From assembly GCF_900143525.1 (NCBI RefSeq), contig NZ_FREZ01000003.1:186001-250000 (forward strand): a stretch of 64,000 nt of DNA, given 5' to 3'. The notes beneath the pieces are model-generated. The model had not been told where the DNA came from and ran no database searches. It saw only the letters and a list, made by a program, of their open reading frames with translations. Below are positions 26,694 to 38,036 of the stretch, piece by piece. This stretch comes from Ruegeria sp. Alg231-54 (GTDB taxonomy: Bacteria; Pseudomonadota; Alphaproteobacteria; Rhodobacterales; Rhodobacteraceae). Position 1 is the stretch's first letter, and each line of letters begins with the position of its first letter. Position numbers and translations under genes: made by a program.

Positions 26694-27827
26694 ATGGGCG
26701 ATCTGTCACAACAAATCATCGGATACGACCTGTGGCACCTTGAACTGCCCGTCACATCCCGCCGGGACCACGGTATTGGATCTGTCGAAGGCGTGTGCGA
26801 GGTCGTTGTCCTGCGCCTGACGTCCGAGGATGGTAGCCACGGATATGGCGAAGCCTCACCCTGGTCCGTATTCACCGGAACGCCCGAAGCGACTTACGCC
26901 GCATTGAATAGGTATCTGCGTCCGTTGGTGATGGGGGCGAGGGTTGCTGACAGAGCCGCTATCATGGCGCAGGCCGCATATGCGGTTGCGCATTGCACCG
27001 AGGCCAAGGCGGCGCTGGAAGCGGCTTTGCTTGATTTGACTGGCAGGATCAGCGCCGTTCCTGTTTGGGCCTTGTTGGGAGGGAAATGCCGCGACGCGAT
27101 CCCGCTAAGCTGCTCCATCGCTAACCCTGATTTTGCGCAGGATATAGATCTTCTGGCCCGTTTGCAGGACGACGGTGTGCGGATCGTGAAGTTGAAGACT
27201 GGGTTTAAGGATCATGCTTTTGATATCATGCGGCTCGAGTATTTGGCGAAGCATTACCCACAGTTCTCGGCCCGCGTTGATTACAATCAAGGTCTGTCGA
27301 TCGAGGACGCACCGGCGCAGGTACGGGACGTGGCATCGTTCAATCCCGATTTCATCGAACAACCGGTACGCGCACATCACTACGGCATGATGGCGAAGCT
27401 ACGGCAAATGACGGATGTGCCGCTACTGGCCGATGAAAGCGTTTTTGGCCCCGAGGATATGGAACGCGCTGCAAGCGAAGGGATCTGCGACGGTGTCTCG
27501 GTCAAAATCATGAAATCCGGCGGTCTGACGCGCGGGCAAACAGTCGCCCGCATGGCCGCCGCACATGGTCTCAGCGCGTATGGCGGAGATATGTTTGAGG
27601 CCGGTTTGGCACATCTTGCCGGGGCTCATATGATCGCCGCGACGCCGGAAATTACGCTGGGCTGCGAGTTTTATCAGGCCTCATACTTCCTTAACGAAGA
27701 CATTCTTGAAAAACCTTTCGAGGTGAAACAGGGTCAAGTCGTTGTCCCCAACACACCGGGTCTTGGCGGGAAGCCGGACGAGGCAAAGCTGAACCACTAT
27801 GCTGTTTCCAAAGCGGTGGCGGCATGA
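26694..27827 (+). CDS. mandelate racemase/muconate-lactonizing enzyme family protein
   Basis: A 377-residue enolase-superfamily enzyme of the MLE subgroup. All expected active-site residues can be placed: K166-x-K168 (VKLKTGF), metal ligands D196 (RVDYNQG), E222 (FIEQPV) and D247 (LLADESVF), and the general-base Lys271 ([10 protein letters not shown]). Members are cycloisomerases, dipeptide or N-acyl amino acid epimerases, hydroxyproline betaine epimerases and cis-3-hydroxyproline dehydratases, so the reaction cannot be fixed by motif alone. The ATG at 26694 follows GGGGAGGA; a longer frame to 26646 lacks support. It ends in a 4-base overlap with the DadA-like gene, suggesting consecutive pathway steps. 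Confidence 0.87.
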   Translation: MGDLSQQIIGYDLWHLELPVTSRRDHGIGSVEGVCEVVVLRLTSEDGSHGYGEASPWSVFTGTPEATYAALNRYLRPLVMGARVADRAAIMAQAAYAVAHCTEAKAALEAALLDLTGRISAVPVWALLGGKCRDAIPLSCSIANPDFAQDIDLLARLQDDGVRIVKLKTGFKDHAFDIMRLEYLAKHYPQFSARVDYNQGLSIEDAPAQVRDVASFNPDFIEQPVRAHHYGMMAKLRQMTDVPLLADESVFGPEDMERAASEGICDGVSVKIMKSGGLTRGQTVARMAAAHGLSAYGGDMFEAGLAHLAGAHMIAATPEITLGCEFYQASYFLNEDILEKPFEVKQGQVVVPNTPGLGGKPDEAKLNHYAVSKAVAA

Positions 27828-29074
27828 GCGAGAAAAAGACAATTGCCATTATCGGTGCCGGTATCGTTGGTGTCTCGACCGCCGTCTGGCTGCAACGTGA
27901 CGGACATGATGTCATCCTGATCGACAAGGCCGGCCCCGGAGAGGGCACCTCGCATGGCAATGGCGGTGTGCTGGCCTCTTGCTCGATTATTCCGGTCACG
28001 GTGCCGGGGCTTTTGAAAAAAGCGCCGAGGATGCTGTTTGACCCGTCGCAACCTTTGTTCATGAAATGGGGCTATGTACCCAAGCTCTTGCCGTGGTTGA
28101 CGCGCTATCTGAAACACGCAAACGCAGGCGACGTCGAACGTATAGCGGCCGCGCTAACCCCCATTGTCGGAGACAGCCTAAACGATCATCAGGCCCTGGC
28201 TCAGGGTACGACGGCCGAGAAATGGATTGTGCCATCCGACTACCTGTTCCTCTACGAAAACCGCCAGCATTTTGAAGGCGATGCCTTTGGTTGGGGTGTT
28301 CGGCGCAAACACGGGTTCAAGTGGGAAGAACTAGAGGGTGCCGCGTTCCACGCCTACGACCCGATCTACAGCAAAGATATCGGGTTTGCTGCCAAACTTC
28401 CCGATCACGGACACATTACCGATCCCGGGCGGTACGTGAAAGACCTCGCCGCACATGTCGAGGCCAACGGCGGCAGGGTCATCCGTGCTGCTGTTGAGGA
28501 TGTCGTACACGAGAACGGTAAAGTCTCAGGCGTTCGGGTGGCTGGTGAGACCATCCCGTGTGACACTGCAATTGTCACTGCGGGCGTCTGGTCGGGACCT
28601 TTGGCCAGCAAATTGGGCGTTTCTGTTCCACTGGAGACAGAACGTGGTTATCATCTTGAATTGGTGGAACCTTCCGCGATGCCGAAAAGTCCGGTTATGG
28701 TTGCTTCGGGCAAGTTCGTTGCCACGCCGATGGACGGCCGCATCCGGCTGGCTGGGATTGTCGAATTCGGCGGGCTGGATGCGCCGCCTTCGAAGGCACC
28801 GTTCGAACTTATGCGCAAATATGCCCGGGCGGCCTTTCCGGGCGTGACATGGAAGGACGAAGTAGAATGGATGGGGCACCGGCCCGCACCGGCAGACTCG
28901 ATCCCGATCATCGGCGAGGTGCCGGGAATTGACGGGGCATATATGGGGTTTGGCCACCATCATATCGGCCTGACAGGCGGGCCGAAAACAGGGCGTCTGT
29001 TGGCGCAGATGATCACGGGCAGGACCCCAAACGCGGATATGAGCGTCTATGCGCCGTCTCGCTACGCGACTTAA
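27824..29074 (+). CDS. DadA-like FAD-dependent amino acid oxidoreductase
   Basis: A 416-residue DAO-family flavoprotein. The dinucleotide-binding motif [10 protein letters not shown] is at residues 9-18, and the family C-terminal stretch ([13 protein letters not shown]-like, near residue 375) completes the FAD site. D-amino acid dehydrogenases of this type deaminate D-amino acids or oxidise cyclic secondary amines to imines, passing electrons to the quinone pool. ATGA coupling to the enolase gene suggests that it oxidises the epimerised or dehydrated product. A TRAP operon follows after 52 bases. Confidence 0.85.
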   Translation: MSEKKTIAIIGAGIVGVSTAVWLQRDGHDVILIDKAGPGEGTSHGNGGVLASCSIIPVTVPGLLKKAPRMLFDPSQPLFMKWGYVPKLLPWLTRYLKHANAGDVERIAAALTPIVGDSLNDHQALAQGTTAEKWIVPSDYLFLYENRQHFEGDAFGWGVRRKHGFKWEELEGAAFHAYDPIYSKDIGFAAKLPDHGHITDPGRYVKDLAAHVEANGGRVIRAAVEDVVHENGKVSGVRVAGETIPCDTAIVTAGVWSGPLASKLGVSVPLETERGYHLELVEPSAMPKSPVMVASGKFVATPMDGRIRLAGIVEFGGLDAPPSKAPFELMRKYARAAFPGVTWKDEVEWMGHRPAPADSIPIIGEVPGIDGAYMGFGHHHIGLTGGPKTGRLLAQMITGRTPNADMSVYAPSRYAT

Positions 29075-29126
29075 GAAATGTCCGGTAACACAAGCCGGCA
29101 ACACAAAATTAAACAGGGAGAAAAAG

Positions 29127-30104
29127 ATGAAGAAATTGACAAGCCTTCTGGCGGCAACCGCTTTGACAGCCGCAGCAACCGCACCGGCGATGGCCGAGAA
29201 ATGGGATATGCCTATGGCATATTCGGCATCGAACTTCCACTCGGCCACGGGTGCGGAATTTGCCAAATGCGTGACAACAGGCACCGGTGGTGAGGTTGAA
29301 ATCGTCACGCATCCGTCCGGGTCGCTGTTCAAAGGTGCCGACATCAAGCGTGCCATTCAAACCGGGCAAGCACCAATTGGTGAGCGTCTGCTGTCCGGTC
29401 ACCAGAACGAAAACGCACTGTTTGGGTTCGACTCGATCCCATTCTTGGCAACGTCGTTCGATGACAGCGCCAAGCTATGGGAGGCGGCGAGACCCTCGAT
29501 TGAAAGTCTGCTGGCTGAACAGAACCTTACGTTGCTTTATGCTGTGCCTTGGCCGCCGCAAGGGCTGTACTTCAAAGACGAGGTGAACTCGGTCGCCGAC
29601 ATGGAGGGCATCAAGTTCCGGTCCTACAATAATGCCACGTCGCGATTGGCGGAACTAACCGGCATGCTGCCCGTGACAATCGAGGCTGCAGAAATCAGCC
29701 AGGCTTTTGCCACTGGTGTCGCGGACTCAATGGTGTCGTCGGGATCGACCGGATATGACCGCAAAGTATGGGAAAGCCTGAATTATTTCTACGAGGTGGA
29801 CGCGTGGCTGCCGCGCAACTACGTCATGGTCAACTCTGACATCTGGGCTGGCGTTTCTGATGCCAACAAGAACGTCATCAAGGCCTGTGCTGAGCTTGCC
29901 GAATATGCCGGCAACTGGCGCGCCAAGGAATACACCGGCTTTACCCTGCAAGGCTTGCGCGATGGCGGCATGACAGTTGGTCCGGCCTCCGAACAGATGA
30001 CAAACGAGCTGAAAGAGATCGGTGTCACCATGACCAATGAGTGGCTTGAGGCCGCAGGTGACGAGGGCAAGGCCATCGTCGATGCGTTCAATTCGTCTCA
30101 GTAA
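29127..30104 (+). CDS. dctP: TRAP transporter solute-binding protein DctP
   Basis: Periplasmic substrate-binding protein (325 residues) of a tripartite ATP-independent transporter. The N-terminus is a signal peptide (MKKLTSLLAATALTAAATA) with likely cleavage after AMA. The conserved Arg that clamps substrate carboxylates sits in GIKFRSYN, and the downstream AEISQAFATGVADS stretch is the family signature. The ATG at 29127 is preceded by GGGAG; the frame upstream of it is unrelated sequence. A carboxylate-bearing substrate is expected. Confidence 0.93.
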   Translation: MKKLTSLLAATALTAAATAPAMAEKWDMPMAYSASNFHSATGAEFAKCVTTGTGGEVEIVTHPSGSLFKGADIKRAIQTGQAPIGERLLSGHQNENALFGFDSIPFLATSFDDSAKLWEAARPSIESLLAEQNLTLLYAVPWPPQGLYFKDEVNSVADMEGIKFRSYNNATSRLAELTGMLPVTIEAAEISQAFATGVADSMVSSGSTGYDRKVWESLNYFYEVDAWLPRNYVMVNSDIWAGVSDANKNVIKACAELAEYAGNWRAKEYTGFTLQGLRDGGMTVGPASEQMTNELKEIGVTMTNEWLEAAGDEGKAIVDAFNSSQ

Positions 30105-30116
30105 TTGGCCAAAGAT

Positions 30117-30140
30117 GGGCGGCGGATCAACCTGCCGCCC
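30117..30140 (+). other. hairpin between dctP and dctQ
   Basis: GGGCGGC and GCCGCCC form a seven-base GC stem around a 10-base loop, followed only by GTTTCC. Such structures between the binding-protein gene and the membrane genes commonly protect the upstream mRNA or attenuate, making DctP more abundant than DctQM. Confidence 0.5.
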
Positions 30141-30172
30141 GTTTCCATAGAATAACTAATAGTGGGGACAGC

Positions 30173-30706
30173 ATGGCGGCACTACGAGGGTTCAGGTCCG
30201 TATTAGATTTCATCTATCAGGCAGCAGGGGTTCTGGCAGCGCTTAGCCTGATCGCCATTTTGCTGCTGATCGTTGTGCAAATGTTGGCCCGCTGGACCGG
30301 TGAGGTTTTTCCCGGCGCCCCCGATTACGCAGGCTATGCCATGGCCGCCGCGTCCTTTCTGGCATTTGCTAATGCGCTGAACCGAGGCAGCCACATTCGT
30401 GTGTCGATCCTGCTCAATGCGGTTCCCGATCGGGTCCGACGCATCCTTGAAATATGGTGTTTTTCCGTGGGTGCAGCGGTGATGTGGTACTTTTGCTGGT
30501 ATGCCTATCGTTTTGTCTATTGGAGCTGGAAGTTCAACGACATCAGCCAGGGTCAGGACAAAACCGCGCTGTGGATTCCGCAGTCTGCGATGCTGATCGG
30601 CGGGGTCATTCTTGCAATCGCTCTGACCGATCATCTGGTCCACGTCATCTTCCGTGGCAATCACCGTATCGTCCGTGATCTGGCCGATCAGAGCCACGGG
30701 GAGTAA
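30173..30706 (+). CDS. dctQ: TRAP transporter small permease DctQ
   Basis: A 177-residue membrane protein with four hydrophobic helices (about 17-37, 55-72, 92-115 and 135-160), the size and layout of the TRAP small subunit. It forms the membrane complex with DctM. It is separated from dctP by 68 bases holding a hairpin, and from dctM by four bases. Confidence 0.9.
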   Translation: MAALRGFRSVLDFIYQAAGVLAALSLIAILLLIVVQMLARWTGEVFPGAPDYAGYAMAAASFLAFANALNRGSHIRVSILLNAVPDRVRRILEIWCFSVGAAVMWYFCWYAYRFVYWSWKFNDISQGQDKTALWIPQSAMLIGGVILAIALTDHLVHVIFRGNHRIVRDLADQSHGE

Positions 30707-30710
30707 GCGC

Positions 30711-32024
30711 ATGGAAAACTTGTCTGTTATCATCCTCTTCCTCTTTGTTCTTTTCACCCTGTTGGGCACCGGCGTCTGGGTCGGTCTGGCGCTTATGGGT
30801 GTTGCCTGGGTCGGGATGGAGTTATTCACTACACGGCCCGTCGGCGACGTGATGATCACCACCATCTGGTCGGCGTCCTCGTCCTGGACCCTGACAGCTC
30901 TGCCGATGTTCATCTGGATGGGCGAAATCCTGTATCGAACGCGATTATCCGAGGATATGTTCAAAGGTCTGTCGCCGTGGATGGCACCTTTGCCCGGTGG
31001 ATTGGTGCACACCAATATCGTGGGCTGCACAGTCTTTGCCGCCGTATCCGGGTCGTCGGCGGCGACACTGACGACCGTGGGCAAGATGTCGATCCCTGAA
31101 CTGAGAAAACGCAATTACCCCGAACGAATGATCATCGGAACATTGACCGGCGCGGCGACACTGGGTCTGATGATCCCACCATCGCTGACGCTGATCGTGT
31201 ATGGCGTGACCATCAATGAATCGATCACCAAGCTGTTCTTTGCGGGCATCCTGCCCGGATTGGTACTGGCGACGATGTTCATGGGATACGTCGCGATTTA
31301 TTCGAAATTCGGGAAAGACTGGAACCCAAACAGCGAAGATAAGCTGAGCTTTTCTGAAAAGCTCAAGAACTCTCGCTTCTTGTTGCCCGTAATCCTGCTG
31401 ATCATGGTGGTGATCGGGTCGATGTATCTGGGCTATGCCACCGCGACCGAAGCCGCCGCCTTTGGCGTGATCGGTGGTCTGCTGCTCGCAGCGGGACAGG
31501 GGTCGCTGACCTGGAAGACCTTCACCGAAAGCCTGATGGGGGCCACCCGGACCAGTGCGATGATCGCCCTGATCCTTGCTGGGGCTGCGTTCTTGTCATT
31601 GTCCATGGGATTTACGGGTCTGCCGCGGGGTCTGGCTGATCTGATCGCAGGGTGGGAGCTGACGCGGTTCGAACTGTTGATGGTTCTGCTGGTCTTTTAC
31701 ATCATTCTGGGTTGCTTCCTTGATGGTATCTCCTCGGTCGTGCTGACCATGGCCGTGGTGGAACCGATGATCCGGGACGCGGGTATCGACCTCATCTGGT
31801 TCGGTATTTTCATCGTGGTTGTCGTTGAGATGGCGCAAATTACACCGCCAATCGGCTTCAACCTGTTCGTGATGCAAGGCATGACGAACCATGAGATGAG
31901 CTATATCGCCCGCGCGGCAATCCCGATGTTCCTGATCATGGTGGTGATGGTCTTCGTCTTGATCTGGTTCCCGGATCTGGCCACCTGGCTGCCGGAAAAC
32001 CTTAGGCAAAGCCCGGGCGGGTAG
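30711..32024 (+). CDS. dctM: TRAP transporter large permease DctM
   Basis: A 437-residue ion-coupled large subunit with about 11-12 helices. It carries family stretches AAVSGSSAATLTTVG, LMIPPSLTLIVYGV and the duplicated ITPPIGFNLFVMQG near the C-terminus. Na+-driven uptake is expected. The ATG at 30711 follows CGGGGAG; the frame extends 19 codons upstream into dctQ without similarity. Confidence 0.93.
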   Translation: MENLSVIILFLFVLFTLLGTGVWVGLALMGVAWVGMELFTTRPVGDVMITTIWSASSSWTLTALPMFIWMGEILYRTRLSEDMFKGLSPWMAPLPGGLVHTNIVGCTVFAAVSGSSAATLTTVGKMSIPELRKRNYPERMIIGTLTGAATLGLMIPPSLTLIVYGVTINESITKLFFAGILPGLVLATMFMGYVAIYSKFGKDWNPNSEDKLSFSEKLKNSRFLLPVILLIMVVIGSMYLGYATATEAAAFGVIGGLLLAAGQGSLTWKTFTESLMGATRTSAMIALILAGAAFLSLSMGFTGLPRGLADLIAGWELTRFELLMVLLVFYIILGCFLDGISSVVLTMAVVEPMIRDAGIDLIWFGIFIVVVVEMAQITPPIGFNLFVMQGMTNHEMSYIARAAIPMFLIMVVMVFVLIWFPDLATWLPENLRQSPGG

Positions 32025-32030
32025 GGGGCT

Positions 32031-32963
32031 TTGAACCCACTTCATCTGGCGGCACGTAACGGTCCTTATGTTCTGGTCGCAGGGCTGGCCGCCGGATTGG
32101 TGCTGCCCGCGCTAGCCGAGCCGATGCGAGCGATCTTACCGCCGCTTGTCGCACTGCTGCTGTTTCTGACGGTCCTTAGAATTGAGCCTGCTATGTTGTT
32201 GGGGTCCTTGGTCGATTTACGTCAGGTGGCAAACACAGTGATCGCATTCCAGCTGGTTTTACCGCTACTAGTTGTGACTATTGGCATAATCGGTGGGTGG
32301 ACCGGTACGCCGGTCTTTTTGTCTCTGCTGATCATGGCCGCGGCTCCGTCCATCTCGGGCAGTGCCAACATGTGCCTGATGATGGGACATCCGGCAGAAC
32401 AAGCCATGCGCCTTATGGTGATCGGGACCGCCGTATTGCCGTTGACCGTATTTCCCATATTCGTGCTGATGCCCGAACTGGGCGACTTTCAATCCGTTCT
32501 TATCGCCGTCTTTCGCCTGTTTCGGACAATCGCGGGGGCGACTGTTGCAGCCGTTTTGTTGCGCCTCGCGTTTCTGAGAAACCCGTCACAAACTACCCTT
32601 AAAAATCTTGAAGGATTAGCAACGATCACCCTCGCTGTCTTTGTGATCGGCCTGATGCCATCAGTGACCGCGACTGCGCTTGTTGATCCCGGGCTTGCGG
32701 CTTTTTGGGTGGGGTTCGCATGTCTGGCCAATTTCGGCGCGCAACTGGTGATCTACTTTCTGACACGCAACCGAGTGGCTGCCGAAAAAGCCACCGCGTT
32801 GTCCATTGTCGCCGGAAACCGGAATGTCGCGATTTTCCTGATTGCGTTACCACCCGAGGTGACATCGCCACTTTTGGTGTTCATCGGGGCCTATCAGATC
32901 CCGATGTACCTGACCCCCATTGTAATGCGCCGTTTTTACCAAGCTTCGGGCAGGTTGGGGTAA
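32031..32963 (+). CDS. bile acid:Na+ symporter (BASS/SBF)-like transporter
   Basis: A 310-residue membrane protein with about nine to ten helices resembling the BASS/SBF fold (also seen in Asb/ArsB-like and pantothenate/pyruvate carriers). The stretch AAPSISGSANMCLMMG corresponds to a family discontinuous-helix region. It begins at a TTG only six bases after the dctM stop, preceded by AGGGGG, so it is the last gene of the TRAP operon. A second transporter there could export a pathway product or import a related acid. Confidence 0.75.
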   Translation: MNPLHLAARNGPYVLVAGLAAGLVLPALAEPMRAILPPLVALLLFLTVLRIEPAMLLGSLVDLRQVANTVIAFQLVLPLLVVTIGIIGGWTGTPVFLSLLIMAAAPSISGSANMCLMMGHPAEQAMRLMVIGTAVLPLTVFPIFVLMPELGDFQSVLIAVFRLFRTIAGATVAAVLLRLAFLRNPSQTTLKNLEGLATITLAVFVIGLMPSVTATALVDPGLAAFWVGFACLANFGAQLVIYFLTRNRVAAEKATALSIVAGNRNVAIFLIALPPEVTSPLLVFIGAYQIPMYLTPIVMRRFYQASGRLG

Positions 32964-32966
32964 AGC

Positions 32967-32999
32967 GGGTGCGGCAACATTCGCCGCGCCCCCTATTTT
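32967..32999. terminator. terminator between convergent BASS gene and acnB
   Basis: GGGTGCGGC pairs with GCCGCGCCC (nine pairs, one G-T) around a seven-base loop. On the + strand it is followed by CCTATTTTA. The spot between converging genes supports a role as terminator. Confidence 0.65.
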
Positions 33000-33000
33000 A

Positions 33001-35793
<2,793 letters not shown>

Positions 35794-35859
35794 GGCTGTT
35801 TCCGCTTTGTGTGAATCTGCTGCTGTTGAGTGGCGTCGGACAACCCGCTCGATCGCATT

Positions 35860-35877
35860 TGTATGCACCGGTATACA
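35860..35877. promoter_or_regulatory. inverted repeat upstream of acnB
   Basis: TGTAT and ATACA flank an eight-base centre, 67-84 bases upstream of the acnB ATG. The half-sites resemble those of GntR or LysR regulators. No function is shown. Confidence 0.35.
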
Positions 35878-36476
35878 TTTGCCGCCAAGGTTTCAAGATA
35901 CCGCTTGGGAAATTTACCGGTTTTTGTTTGATAACGGTACACAGTTCAAATCCAGAACGCCGGACCAAACCTTCTTCAAGACGATTGAGGTCCAACTTTG
36001 GTGCAACGATCCTCGCAGCCGCGCCATAAAACCTAGATCGCCATACTTGCAAACATCAGCGGATTTTGTGATCCGCGACGGCGACACTCAGCTCTGGGAC
36101 AGAACAGCCTCCGCCGGGCCTTCAAACGAAAGGCCACCAAAATGAGCACCAGGGCCGGTCTCGAGAATGGGTTCATTTGACAAATGTTGGGACTGGAGAC
36201 TGTCGAAAATGTTCTGGCGGTCAACTCTTCTGCGGTCGAATATCCTGAAATTTTTGGTGTTTGCCTCTTCGGGAAATATCCCGATGACGCAGAGGCCGAC
36301 TACTAAGTTGGCAACCTGTCGGCACCGGGATGAGAGACGGCCCAACAACTCGTTCCCTGAATGCGACAGACGCCAACACATAGGTAAACCTGTCTGACGT
36401 CAGCGCTTACCGGTCCAAAAAGCAATACTTGATATGAAGGTGTTTCTGGCTCATCGTAACCATTGAGGAGTGGGAC
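35878..36476. other. non-coding interval upstream of acnB, no supported gene
   Basis: About 600 bases in which the open frames on either strand lack ribosome-binding sites, have poor composition and resemble no family I know. A minus-strand frame at 36088-36381 (97 residues) is the longest alternative; it may be decayed coding sequence. The interval adjoins an IS3 stump and a tRNA duplicate, so debris of a lost mobile segment is plausible. Confidence 0.45.
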
Positions 36477-36521
36477 ATGAGAAAGCCAACGAAGAGCTCT
36501 GGCGAGAAGATCGTCAAAGAC
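36477..36521 (+). pseudogene. IS3-family transposase orfA stump (first 15 codons)
   Basis: An ATG preceded by GAGGAG begins MRKPTKSSGEKIVKD, which I recognise as the N-terminus of an IS3-family OrfA common in Rhodobacteraceae, normally continuing into KRxTRKQYSAEEKIRIVL. Here the similarity stops abruptly after codon 15 and the frame runs into a tRNA-Pro fragment. It is therefore a truncated remnant. The match is from memory of the family, not a search. Confidence 0.5.
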
Positions 36522-36542
36522 ACCTTTGGCGCCTTGACTTAT

Positions 36543-36591
36543 TTGGTCGAAGTGAGAGGATTCGAACCTCCGACCCCTGCCTCCCGAAGAC
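36543..36591 (-). repeat. partial tRNA-Pro duplicate (3' half)
   Basis: These 49 bases repeat 36749-36797 of the intact tRNA-Pro with a single mismatch, covering the CCA end, acceptor 3' strand, T arm, variable loop and the anticodon loop. Similarity ends exactly after the anticodon loop; the D arm and 5' acceptor are absent, so it cannot make a tRNA. Duplication of a tRNA 3' half is the classic footprint of tyrosine-recombinase integration. Confidence 0.85.
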
Positions 36592-36699
36592 CGGTGCAGA
36601 GGGCCAAGTTATTGAATTTTAGTCAAAGGAGCCCTGTTTTCCAGGCGTTGTCGCCAATCAAACCAGCCAAGTTCAGGTTCGGCAGGTTCATTGAACCTC

Positions 36700-36712
36700 A
36701 GAGCACTGTCTT
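36700..36712 (+). repeat. 13-base inverted copy of the tRNA-Pro anticodon arm
   Basis: AGAGCACTGTCTT is the exact reverse complement of 36793-36805 in tRNA-Pro, lying between the partial duplicate and the intact gene. It contains the part of the anticodon arm that the duplicate lacks, which suggests local rearrangement of a second tRNA-Pro copy. Confidence 0.6.
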
Positions 36713-36721
36713 GTAAACAAC

Positions 36722-36747
36722 AAAGGCGCCCTAGAGCGCCTTTTTTT
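36722..36747. terminator. intrinsic terminator downstream of tRNA-Pro
   Basis: AAAGGCGC pairs with GCGCCTTT around a six-base loop. On the + strand it runs into seven T; on the minus strand, directly after the tRNA-Pro 3' end, it is followed by TTTGTTG. It can serve as a bidirectional terminator. Confidence 0.75.
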
Positions 36748-36749
36748 AT

Positions 36750-36826
36750 TGGTCGGAGTGAGAGGATTCGAACCTCCGACCCCTGCCTCCCGAAGACAGT
36801 GCTCTACCAGGCTGAGCTACACTCCG
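36750..36826 (-). tRNA. tRNA-Pro (anticodon CGG)
   Basis: A complete 77-base cloverleaf with encoded CCA. The acceptor stem pairs CGGAGTG with CACTCCG, the D arm contains AGCTCAGCCTGGTAGAGC, the anticodon loop TTCGGGA gives CGG, and the T arm contains GGTTCGAATCC. Its 3' half is duplicated about 206 bases downstream (36543-36591). Confidence 0.97.
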
Positions 36827-36920
36827 ACCGTGGCGCGTGATTTATACTTGCATTTTTGGATGTGCAAGGGGCTTTCCGTGTCGTTTGTGCGAATTGCGTT
36901 CGTCGTTTCCGAACATCAGG

Positions 36921-38036
36921 TCAGGCCAGCACACCGGTTCGATACAGTCGGATTTTGGTGCCACCGTGGTCCACAATTGGCCCCGGGGGCAGCAGAGGCA
37001 GACGGGTAGATCGAGCCAGGCTTGCGTTGCTGGTCACTATGCCGACACGCCAGCCCTTGAACTTGGTTTGCAGTACCTTGCCCAGGCTGCCGTAAACTGA
37101 TCGCAGGCGTTTTTCATCCCCGACCCGGGCACCATAGGGTGGATTGACAATAACAAGACCCGCGGCATCCGACGGGGGTTTTATGTCGCTAACCGAGCGC
37201 GTCTGAAACATGGTGAGATCGGCAATCCCTGCGCGGTCAGCATTTTTGGTCGAGGCCTCAATCGCTCCGCTATTGCGGTCCGAGCCATAAAAAACCACGT
37301 CCGGTTTAGCCAAAGGATGTTGCTCGCGCATCGAGGACCAGGCGTTGGGGTCGAAACTTGGTAGATTTTCAAAGGCAAAATTGCGGGTACGGCCGGGGCG
37401 CAGCCCCAGCGCGATTTCGGCCGCTTCAATGACAAAGGTGCCAGAGCCGCACATCGGGTCCAGAACTGGCTCGGACCCATCAAATCCGCACTCTCGGAGG
37501 AACATTGCCGCCATCGTTTCGCGCATCGGGGCTTTGGCGACAGCCGGTTTGTGGCCGCGTTTGTGCAAAGGCTCGCCGGAACTGTCGATCGAAAATGTGC
37601 ACAGGTCCTTTTCGATGCGCAGCAGGACGCGCACGGCCGCATCGGACGAAACCGGTGCGCCCAGAGTTTCCGTAATTGCCACTTCGATACGTTGCCGGGC
37701 GGCCCCTGCATGGTAGATTCGGGATTTGCGACTTGTCGCTTCGACTTTGACGGGCACATCGGGGCGCAAAAATTCGGCCCAGGGAAATTTTCGGGCCCGT
37801 TTATCCAGTTGTGCCAGGTGAACTGCGGGAAACCCACCCAATCGCACCAGAACCTTGTTCGCACCGCGCAGACACAGGTTCGCGCGCCAAACTTCAGGCC
37901 AGCCGCCGCGACAGGTGACGCCGCCGGGTACGGGCTTTGCATCTGCGAATCCCTGTTCGACCGCTTCGGCATGCAGCGGGGCTTCAAGGCCGGGCGTTGC
38001 CACCAGAAAAATCTCTAAATCGTTGTTTGGTTCCAT
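36921..38036 (-). CDS. THUMP-domain class I RNA methyltransferase (RlmL/YcbY-N-like)
   Basis: A 371-residue protein with an N-terminal THUMP RNA-binding domain (about residues 40-150) and a C-terminal Rossmann methyltransferase domain. SAM motif I is DPMCGSGTFVIEAAEIA, and the catalytic NPPY motif lies in IVNPPYGARVGD, as in N2-guanine RNA methyltransferases such as the N-terminal half of RlmL (23S G2445). The E. coli C-terminal RlmK half is absent, which is normal for many bacteria. Modification target is inferred. It stands alone on the minus strand, upstream of nqr and divergent from it. Confidence 0.85.
   Translation of the reverse strand: MEPNNDLEIFLVATPGLEAPLHAEAVEQGFADAKPVPGGVTCRGGWPEVWRANLCLRGANKVLVRLGGFPAVHLAQLDKRARKFPWAEFLRPDVPVKVEATSRKSRIYHAGAARQRIEVAITETLGAPVSSDAAVRVLLRIEKDLCTFSIDSSGEPLHKRGHKPAVAKAPMRETMAAMFLRECGFDGSEPVLDPMCGSGTFVIEAAEIALGLRPGRTRNFAFENLPSFDPNAWSSMREQHPLAKPDVVFYGSDRNSGAIEASTKNADRAGIADLTMFQTRSVSDIKPPSDAAGLVIVNPPYGARVGDEKRLRSVYGSLGKVLQTKFKGWRVGIVTSNASLARSTRLPLLPPGPIVDHGGTKIRLYRTGVLA

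Noticed and set aside
36477-36716. 79-residue open frame with VRGFEPPTPASRRP
   Set aside because: That peptide is the translation of the tRNA T and anticodon arms and is a common false protein call. Only its first 15 codons look like a real (IS3 OrfA) remnant.
36749-37009. open frame over the intact tRNA-Pro containing VRGFEPPTPASRRQ
   Set aside because: It lies across a structurally complete tRNA gene on the other strand and has no independent coding support.
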